Origin: Nonomuraea sp. PA05
GTDB lineage: Bacteria > Actinomycetota > Actinomycetes > Streptosporangiales > Streptosporangiaceae
Direction: 5' to 3'
Length of the DNA stretch: 64,000 bases
Assembly (NCBI RefSeq): GCF_008086045.1
Contig: NZ_VSEY01000036.1
Span: 84,838-148,837 of the forward strand
Shown here: piece by piece, positions 58,425 to 64,000 of the stretch
Layout: each line of letters starts with the position of its first letter
How positions within the stretch are numbered: the stretch's first letter is position 1
Translations under genes and position numbers: made by a program
Notes under the pieces: generated by a model
Told to the model about the DNA's origin: nothing
What the model saw: the letters and a program-made list of their open reading frames with translations, nothing else
The model's database searches: none

Positions 58425-61415
58425 TCACATGCCGTGGATGCGGCGCCCGGTGATCCGCTGGGGGACGATGCGGATGTAGAGCTGCCGCTCGCCCCCCGCC
58501 CACGGGGTGACGCCGGAGCCCGTCACCTGGGCCGCCTCCTCCGGCGGCAGGTGGTGCGCGGGCCCCTGCACCAGCACGCTCCACCCCTCCCGGTTGGTCT
58601 CGTCGATGTTGTCGATCTGGAAGGCGATCAGGATGTCCACGCCTTCCAGGCCGCTGCGCAGGTCCTTGTCCATGGCCCCGCCCGCGGCGGTGCGGAAGAC
58701 GACGGCGCCGTGGTGCACCTTGTAGTTGACCGGCAGCACCGTCGGCCCGTGCGAGCCGTTGAACGCCACCCGCCCGATCCCGCCCGGCTCGATCAGCCGC
58801 CGGCACTCCTGCTCGTCCAGCGTCTCCAGGGTCGGGTGGGCCATCGCGGGGCCGTGCCCCGGCGGCCGGTCCTGGCCGCCGCCCAGCAGGTCCTCCACCG
58901 TGGTGCGCAGCGCGTCCGCCAGCCGGTAGAGCGCGCCCGTGTCCGGGGTGTCGGCGTTCTCCTCCAGATATTTCAGGTAACCGGGTGACATGTCGGCCCG
59001 TTCGGCGACCTGCTCGCGGGTCAGCCCGAGCCGCTCCCGGTGATGGATGATGCGACGGCCGAGATCGCCTGTGCCTGCCATGATGACGTCCCCTCTGTCA
59101 TGGATACGGGCCCCACGGTGGTCGGCCTCGATGAACACCTGGCGACCCCGGTAGCGGATCGGCATGGACATCGACCCGACCTCCCCGGGCAGCAGCGGGT
59201 CCAGCCGCAGCCCGTCCGCCCTGACCTCCAGGCCCAGGTAACAGCGCTGCAGCAGGTCGAGCGTGCCGCCCATGGCACCCAGATGGATGCCTTCCGCGGT
59301 GGTGCCGCCCTGCACGTCCTTGATATCGCTGTAGAGCGCCTCGGTGAAGAACCGCCACGACCGGGCCCGGTCCGGACGCGAGCGGGCCAGCACCCACGCG
59401 TGCACGACGGCGCTGAGGGTGGAGCCATGGCTGGTGCGCCGCAGGTAGTAGGCGACGGTCCGGGAGATCAGCTCGGGGCCGGCCGGGTAGCCGAGCCGCC
59501 GCAGCAGGCCGGTCAGCTCGCCGTCGGTCAGCAGGTAGCAGAGCATGAGCGTGTCGGCCTGCTTGGACGCCTTGTACCGGTTGACGTCGTCACCGTCGGC
59601 CTCCAGCGCCCGGTCCAGGCGGCGCACCCCCGCGTAGTGGTCCCAGTCGAGCTCCGCCAGGTCGCCGTAACCGGTGAACTGGCTGATCACACCGTCGTGG
59701 AAGTCGACCCGCAGGCGGTGGCCGACGTCGTCCCAGCGGGCCAGCTCGGCGGCGGTGGGCGCCACGCCCGGCGGCAGATCGGGGGCCAGCGCGGCGGTGT
59801 CGCGGGCGCGCGCCATCAGCCACGCGGTCATCACGTTCGTGTAGGCGTTGTTGTCCAGGCCGGGGACGTCCGCGCCCGGGTAGGCGTCGTGGTACTCGTC
59901 AGGGCCCATCACGCCGCGGATCTCGTACCGGTCGCCGGCGGGCACGGCCAGCGAGGCGAAGAACCTGGCGATGTCCAGCAGCAGCTCGGCGCACCACGGC
60001 GGCATCGCGCCGGTGGCCAGGTGGTGGTGCCACACGTTGTACGCGATGGCCAGGCCGACGTGCCGCTGCAGCCGCGAACGGTCCGGCAGCCAGCGGCCGG
60101 ACTTCGGGTTCAGGTGCAGGGTCTGGGTCTCCTCGCGGCCGTCGCTGCCGCTCTGCCACGGGAACATCGCGCCCGCGTGACCGGCCGCGGCGGCCGCGTC
60201 CCGCGCCTCCGGCAGCCGCCGCCACCGGTACCGCAGCAGGCCGCGCGAGATCTCCGGGAAACGCAGGTCCAGCCAGGGCTGGACGAACAGCTCGTCCCAG
60301 AACACGTGCCCCCGGTACGCCTCGCCGTGCAGGCCACGAGCGGGCACCCCGGCGTCGAGGCCGGCGGTGTGCGGTGAGAGCGTCTGCAGCAGATGGAAGA
60401 CGTGCAGGTGCACGGCCTGCGCCAGCTCCGGGTCCGCCACGTCCAGCCGGGCCCGCCGCCACAGCCGCTCCCACGCGGCCTCGTGCCGCGCGAGCAGCTC
60501 CTCGAACGGTGGCGCACGGCGCACGTGCCGCAGCGCCGACGAGCGCGCGTCGTGAGCGGCCGGATCGCGTGAGGACGTCAGCGACACCACCTTCGTCAGC
60601 CCGGCGGGCACCCCTTCGGCCAGGTCGAGGACGTGGTCGGAGTCGATGTGGTCGCCGCCCAGCACCGGCCGCCCGTGCGGGGCGGACGCCGGATCCACCT
60701 CGATCCTGGCGGCCAGGGCCACGGCCACGTGCGAGCAGCGGGTGCTCACCGTCAGCCAGGCCAGGTCGTCCTCCGAGCCGGTCGCGTGCCCCGTCAGGTG
60801 GTCGCCGCGCAGGTCGCGGTAGCGGGCCACGCCCTCATTGCGGACCCGGCCGTCCAGCGTGGCGCGCACCCGCAGCGGGCCCGACCAGTTCTCCGCCGTG
60901 AACGTGGTCCGCATCGCCGCCAGGTACGGGTCCGCCATCGACACCAGGCGGTGCTGGCGCACCCGGGTGACCCGGCCCTCCGCGTCACGCCAGCGCAGGT
61001 CGCGCAGCAGCACGCCGCGGCGCAGGTCCAGGACGTGCCGGTAGAGCGGCAGGTCAGCCTCCTCCGGGCGGAACCAGCCGGAGCCCGGGGTGGCGAACGT
61101 CAGCGGGAGCCAGTCGGGGAGGTTGACGATGTCCTCGTTCGTGACGGTGTGGCCGGCCACCACCGAATCGAGGCGGTTGTAACAGCCCGCCAGGTACGTG
61201 CCCGGGGAGCGCGGCTCGCCGTCGGGGGTGGCGCCGCGCGTGGCGAAGCGGCCGTTGCCCAGCGTGCACAGCGCCTCGCGCAGGCCCTCGCCCTGCGGCT
61301 CGAAACCCTCGTAGATCAGCTCCCAGGGGCCGGGCGGGGCATGGTCCACCGCAGGCCCACCCTTCACCGCAGGCGCACCGTTCGCCGCCGGGTCGCCGTC
61401 GCCGGGGGTGCTCAC
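58425..61415 (-). CDS. GH65 glycoside phosphorylase fused to XRE-HTH and PNPOx-like domains
   Basis: One uninterrupted frame of 996 residues. Residues 30-778 are a GH65 phosphorylase: N-domain YEGFEPQGEGLREALCTLGNGR, catalytic Glu507 in GVMGPDEYHD, phosphate-site KASKQADTLML and TSHGSTLSAVVHA. They end at RYRGRQVFIEADHRGARIHD, earlier than usual by perhaps 50 residues. From 779 comes an XRE-type HTH (LGLTREQVAERADMSPGYLKYLEE) and a PNPOx-like barrel (IGRVAFNGSHGPTVLPVNYKV) that normally form an independent protein. A strong GAGGGGA site with ATG 59081 lies at the junction, so the second part may also be made alone (218 residues). The GTG 61415 overlaps the HAD gene stop. Confidence 0.85.
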   Translation of the reverse strand: MSTPGDGDPAANGAPAVKGGPAVDHAPPGPWELIYEGFEPQGEGLREALCTLGNGRFATRGATPDGEPRSPGTYLAGCYNRLDSVVAGHTVTNEDIVNLPDWLPLTFATPGSGWFRPEEADLPLYRHVLDLRRGVLLRDLRWRDAEGRVTRVRQHRLVSMADPYLAAMRTTFTAENWSGPLRVRATLDGRVRNEGVARYRDLRGDHLTGHATGSEDDLAWLTVSTRCSHVAVALAARIEVDPASAPHGRPVLGGDHIDSDHVLDLAEGVPAGLTKVVSLTSSRDPAAHDARSSALRHVRRAPPFEELLARHEAAWERLWRRARLDVADPELAQAVHLHVFHLLQTLSPHTAGLDAGVPARGLHGEAYRGHVFWDELFVQPWLDLRFPEISRGLLRYRWRRLPEARDAAAAAGHAGAMFPWQSGSDGREETQTLHLNPKSGRWLPDRSRLQRHVGLAIAYNVWHHHLATGAMPPWCAELLLDIARFFASLAVPAGDRYEIRGVMGPDEYHDAYPGADVPGLDNNAYTNVMTAWLMARARDTAALAPDLPPGVAPTAAELARWDDVGHRLRVDFHDGVISQFTGYGDLAELDWDHYAGVRRLDRALEADGDDVNRYKASKQADTLMLCYLLTDGELTGLLRRLGYPAGPELISRTVAYYLRRTSHGSTLSAVVHAWVLARSRPDRARSWRFFTEALYSDIKDVQGGTTAEGIHLGAMGGTLDLLQRCYLGLEVRADGLRLDPLLPGEVGSMSMPIRYRGRQVFIEADHRGARIHDRGDVIMAGTGDLGRRIIHHRERLGLTREQVAERADMSPGYLKYLEENADTPDTGALYRLADALRTTVEDLLGGGQDRPPGHGPAMAHPTLETLDEQECRRLIEPGGIGRVAFNGSHGPTVLPVNYKVHHGAVVFRTAAGGAMDKDLRSGLEGVDILIAFQIDNIDETNREGWSVLVQGPAHHLPPEEAAQVTGSGVTPWAGGERQLYIRIVPQRITGRRIHGM
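59081..59096 (-). promoter_or_regulatory. internal ribosome site and start inside the fusion gene
   Basis: On the minus strand GAGGGGA is followed 8 nt later by ATG at 59081-59079, in frame with the long reading frame. It would produce the XRE-PNPOx part as a separate 218-residue protein. Confidence 0.6.
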
Positions 61416-62161
61416 CGGCGGGTCACCGGCACGCGTCCCGTCACGTCCGCGTCCGCCAGGTCGGTCACGACCGCGCCGGCACCGGCGGCCAGCATGGCCG
61501 CGGCCTGCGTGCCGCTCCTGTCCACGGCGACCACCTGCCCGAACCCGCCCCGCCGCCCGGCCTCCACCCCCGGCAACGCGTCCTCCACGATCGCCACCTC
61601 GCGCGGCGCCAGCTCCAGCCGCCGCGCCGCCTCCAGGAACAGCGCGGGATCCGGCTTGCCGGGCAGGCCGAGCCGGGCCGCGTCGTTGCCGTCCACCAGC
61701 ACGTCGAACAGGTGCAGCAGCCCCGCCGACGACACGACCGCCCGGCAGTGCCTGCTCGCCGAGACCACCGCCGTACGGCAGCCGCGCCGCCGCAGCTCGT
61801 GCAGCAGCGCGACCGTGGACGGGAAGGCGGCCACGCCGTGCCGGTGGATCTGCTCCACGAACAAGGCGTCCTTCGCCAGCCCCAGCCCGTGCACGGTCGG
61901 CGCGCCGGGCTCGTCGCCGGGCCCGCCCTCGGGCAGCGAGATGCCGCGCGAGGCGAGGAACGTGCGCACGCCGTCCAGCCGCGGCCGGCCGTCCACATGG
62001 GCGAGGTAGTCGGCGCGGATGTCGAACGGCGCCGAGCGCCCGCGCAGGAAGGCGTCGAAGACGTGCTTCCACGCCGCCGCGTGCACCCGGGCCGTGTCGG
62101 TGACCACGCCGTCGGTGTCGAGGACGACGGCGCGCAAGCCGGTCAGATCGAAGGTGGCCAT
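61412..62161 (-). CDS. HAD-family beta-phosphoglucomutase-like phosphatase
   Basis: 249-residue HAD subfamily IA protein. Motif I is AVVLDTDGVVTD with nucleophile Asp15 and Asp17, motif II Ser in VVSASRHCRAV, motif III Lys in GKPDPALFLEAA, motif IV IVEDALPGVEAG. Beta-phosphoglucomutases stand beside GH65 phosphorylases in many genomes because these release a beta-sugar 1-phosphate that the mutase turns into the 6-phosphate. The coupling by the GTGA overlap with the GH65 gene supports this. A TAGCGT box is 6 nt before ATG 62161, so the operon may be leaderless. Confidence 0.88.
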   Translation of the reverse strand: MATFDLTGLRAVVLDTDGVVTDTARVHAAAWKHVFDAFLRGRSAPFDIRADYLAHVDGRPRLDGVRTFLASRGISLPEGGPGDEPGAPTVHGLGLAKDALFVEQIHRHGVAAFPSTVALLHELRRRGCRTAVVSASRHCRAVVSSAGLLHLFDVLVDGNDAARLGLPGKPDPALFLEAARRLELAPREVAIVEDALPGVEAGRRGGFGQVVAVDRSGTQAAAMLAAGAGAVVTDLADADVTGRVPVTRR

Positions 62162-62173
62162 GCCAGGACGCTA
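62162..62173 (-). promoter_or_regulatory. -10 box of leaderless HAD gene
   Basis: TAGCGT (complement of 62168-62173) lies 6 nt before ATG 62161. No good -35 was seen. Confidence 0.5.
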
Positions 62174-62325
62174 CCCGCGCACACGCCGCCCAGCCATGAC
62201 CGTCCGACCTCGTGCCTCGTTACCTCCGGCCCGTCACACGGGAAGCGGGAGCGCCCAGTGGGTACGTCTGTCACCAGGCCGCGCCACGTGAATCCCCGTT
62301 CCCACCGCATGGCAGGAGGCGCCGC

Positions 62326-63189
62326 ATGAGAGCGTTGACCGTGAGGCTGTTGTCGTTGCTCGCCGCACTGGGGGTGGGGGTGGCGGGTTGCGGCGACGCC
62401 GGGCCGCCGCTCTCGCAGGGCACCACCACGCTCAGCCCCTCACCGGCCCCTTCCCCGGACGCCACCCCGGCCCCCTCCGCGGACGCCACCCCGGCTTCCT
62501 CGCCGGCCACGTCCCCGCCGCCGAGCGCGCCCCCCAGCAGCGCGCAGGCCGAGCCAGGCCCGGCCGAGACCCTGGTCGGCGGCCACTACCAGCCGCTGTG
62601 GCCGTTCTCCAGCCCACGGGAGGTGGCCGCCTGGCAGCGCGAGTACCGGGCGAGCGGCCACCAGCCGTGGCACCTCGACGCCCGCCTCACCGCCGTCGCC
62701 TTCAGCCGCGACTTCCTCGGCTTCTCCGGCATCGACCGCGCCGTCAAGATCGTGACGGACGGCCCGCACGCCCGCGTGCACGTCGGCTTCCGCTCCGACG
62801 ACGCCTCCCGGCCGATGGTCGCGGCCGTCGTGCACCTCATGCGGTACGGCTCCGGCGAGGACGCCCCCTGGGAGGTGGTCGGCACCGACGACACCACGCT
62901 CTCCCTGACCAAGCCCGCGTACGGCGCCTCCGTCCGCTCCCCGGTGACCGTCGGCGGGCGCGTCACCGGCGTGGACGAGAGCATCAGGATCCAGGTCCGC
63001 CACCCCGGCTCAGAAACCCCGGTGGGGGAGCGCTGCTGCCTGGCGGCGGGCGGAGAGAACGCCCCGTGGTCGGCACGGGTCACGTTCACCGGACGGCAGG
63101 GGCGAGCGCTGACCATCGTGGCCTCCACCGGCGGCCACATCGCGGAGGTCGAACGCTTCGCGGTGACGGGAGTGACCGCGCCCTCCTGA
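62326..63189 (+). CDS. lipoprotein with C-terminal Gmad2 domain
   Basis: 287-residue exported lipoprotein. Lipobox GVAGC at about 18-22. A Pro/Ser/Ala/Asp linker (25-80) is followed by a mid domain and, from about 195, a Gmad2 immunoglobulin-like domain (LTKPAYGASVRSPVTVGGRVTG, then RIQVRHPGSETPV), which is known from spore-germination and cell-surface proteins. A GGAGG site precedes ATG 62326. Function unknown. Confidence 0.82.
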   Translation: MRALTVRLLSLLAALGVGVAGCGDAGPPLSQGTTTLSPSPAPSPDATPAPSADATPASSPATSPPPSAPPSSAQAEPGPAETLVGGHYQPLWPFSSPREVAAWQREYRASGHQPWHLDARLTAVAFSRDFLGFSGIDRAVKIVTDGPHARVHVGFRSDDASRPMVAAVVHLMRYGSGEDAPWEVVGTDDTTLSLTKPAYGASVRSPVTVGGRVTGVDESIRIQVRHPGSETPVGERCCLAAGGENAPWSARVTFTGRQGRALTIVASTGGHIAEVERFAVTGVTAPS

Positions 63190-63210
63190 CCACACCCTGG
63201 TGATCGGGCC

Positions 63211-63224
63211 TAGCATGGGTGGGC
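63211..63224 (+). promoter_or_regulatory. -10 box of leaderless lysR-type gene
   Basis: TAGCAT at 63211-63216 lies 8 nt before ATG 63225, with a weak TGACCA (63187-63192) 18 bp upstream as -35. Confidence 0.45.
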
Positions 63225-64000
63225 ATGGAGTTGCGGCAGCTCGAGTACTTCGTCGCCGTCGCCGAGGAGGCGGGCTTCACCCGGGCCGCCGCCCGGCTGC
63301 ACGTCGCCCAGCCCGGCGTGAGCGCGCAGATCCGCCAGCTCGAGCGGGAGCTGGGGGAGCCGCTGTTCGACCGGTCGGGGCGCGGCGCCCGGCTGACCGC
63401 CGTGGGTGAGGCGGTGCTGCCGTACGCGCGCGCCGCGCTGGCGGCGGTGTCCGGGATGCGGCAGGTCGCCGACGAGTTCACCGGGCTGCTGCGCGGCCGC
63501 GTCGTGATGGGCGCAGTGGCCACGCCGTCCGTGCTCGACCTGCCGGGCATGCTGGCCGCCTTCCACGAGCGGCACCCGGCCGTGGAGATCTCGCTCGTCG
63601 AGCCGGGCGCCGAGCAGCTCCTCGACGGCGTGGCCGGCGGGCGGTTCGACCTGGGCCTGCTCGGGCTGGGCGCCCCGCTGCCACCGGGCCTGGACGTGCA
63701 GGTCGTGGTGGACCAGGCGCTGGTCGCGGTGGTGCACCGGAGGCACGAGCTGGCCGGGGCGCGGTCGATCAGGATCGCGGAGCTGAAGGGGCTGCCGCTG
63801 ATCAGCCTGCCGCCGGGCACGGGGCTGCGCACGACGCTGGAGGAGGTCTGCGGGCGGGCGGGGTTCGCGCCGCACGTGGCGTTCGAGGCCGGCGAGCCGT
63901 ACGTGCTGGGACAGCTCGCGGCGCGCGGGCTCGGCGTGGCCGTCCTGCCGGAGTCGGCGGTCGCCGGGGCGGAGCCGGAGCTGCACGTGCTGGCCGTCGT
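63225..64000 (+). CDS. LysR-family regulator, 3' partial
   Basis: At least 258 residues; the frame runs through the window end. The HTH (1-60) reads LRQLEYFVAVAEEAGFTRAAARLHV and QPGVSAQIRQLERELGEPLFDR. The periplasmic-binding-like effector domain follows from about 85 (GVAGGRFDLGLLGLG). The minus-strand neighbour outside the window is unknown, so the target cannot be named. Confidence 0.9.
   Translation, partial: MELRQLEYFVAVAEEAGFTRAAARLHVAQPGVSAQIRQLERELGEPLFDRSGRGARLTAVGEAVLPYARAALAAVSGMRQVADEFTGLLRGRVVMGAVATPSVLDLPGMLAAFHERHPAVEISLVEPGAEQLLDGVAGGRFDLGLLGLGAPLPPGLDVQVVVDQALVAVVHRRHELAGARSIRIAELKGLPLISLPPGTGLRTTLEEVCGRAGFAPHVAFEAGEPYVLGQLAARGLGVAVLPESAVAGAEPELHVLAV

Noticed and set aside
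61416..62072. Upstream extension of the GH65 fusion frame into the HAD gene
   Set aside because: The HAD gene has all motifs in the other frame, and the GTGA overlap fixes the GH65 start at 61415.
1..64000. tRNA, rRNA or replication origin
   Set aside because: No cloverleaf-like or ribosomal sequence and no DnaA-box cluster was seen by eye. A tRNAscan search would settle it.

Overview
The window is very GC-rich, compact DNA. GTG and TTG starts are frequent, four-base ATGA/GTGA overlaps join neighbouring genes, and regulators of the SARP, ECF42, TetR, MarR, LacI, LysR, AraC and SorC types are common. This fits a morphologically complex actinomycete. A Streptosporangiales genus such as Nonomuraea is my best guess, but that is inference. 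Several genes have a TANNNT box 6-8 nt before the start codon, which suggests leaderless transcripts. I found no tRNA, rRNA, CRISPR array or replication origin.

Region 1 (1-5436) is the end of a tightly coupled catabolic operon: an acid-sugar (3-oxo-tetronate type) kinase cut by the window edge, its partner aldolase, an LDH2-type dehydrogenase, an ABM-domain protein and an aconitase. Region 2 (5437-12455) mixes intact genes (DUF4142 lipoprotein, RarD permease, a membrane-anchored unknown, a DGPF/ECF42/DinB operon) with debris: an M20 amidohydrolase fragment, an ECF42 fragment and two decayed IS5-like transposases. Region 3 (12456-24238) holds an orphan gene, a TetR/quinone oxidoreductase pair with two matching operators, a DUF6292 protein, an AfsR-like SARP regulator with an NDH-2-like flavoprotein upstream, a GH10 xylanase broken by a G7 run, and a fused serine hydrolase.

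Region 4 (24239-34053) carries a cis-prenyltransferase, a GNAT enzyme, a pentapeptide-repeat protein, a MarR/EamA divergent pair with three helically phased operators, a TAT-exported GH43 enzyme, an SMP-30 remnant, a TetR regulator with a thioredoxin-like tail divergent from a P450, and a second-type ClpX without clpP. Three strong hairpins follow clpX. Region 5 (34255-38925) has two small proteins and a signalling operon: a LuxR-type response regulator, a single-receiver protein, and a histidine kinase made of two complete kinase units in one chain. An 18-bp minisatellite lies between this and a large secreted subtilase.

Region 6 (42496-50110) is a LacI-controlled carbohydrate locus: regulator with two operators, FAD-dependent oxidoreductase, sugar-binding lipoprotein, two permeases, and a TAT-exported protein that may be a glycan-active enzyme. 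It has no ATPase gene, so a shared ATPase is likely. Region 7 (50122-54007) is SorC, AraC, styA and styB on the minus strand, a two-component flavin epoxidase set with 20-bp direct repeats before styA. Region 8 (54083-64000) has two small membrane proteins, a PrmC-like methyltransferase, a TetR regulator, a phytase-like esterase, an HAD phosphatase/mutase followed by a GH65 phosphorylase whose frame runs on into an XRE-HTH plus PNPOx-like protein, a Gmad2 lipoprotein, and a LysR gene cut by the right edge.

The strongest candidates for something undescribed are the GH65-XRE-PNPOx fusion, the double histidine kinase, the ClpX with an altered ClpP-docking loop, and the LacI/FAD/ABC locus.
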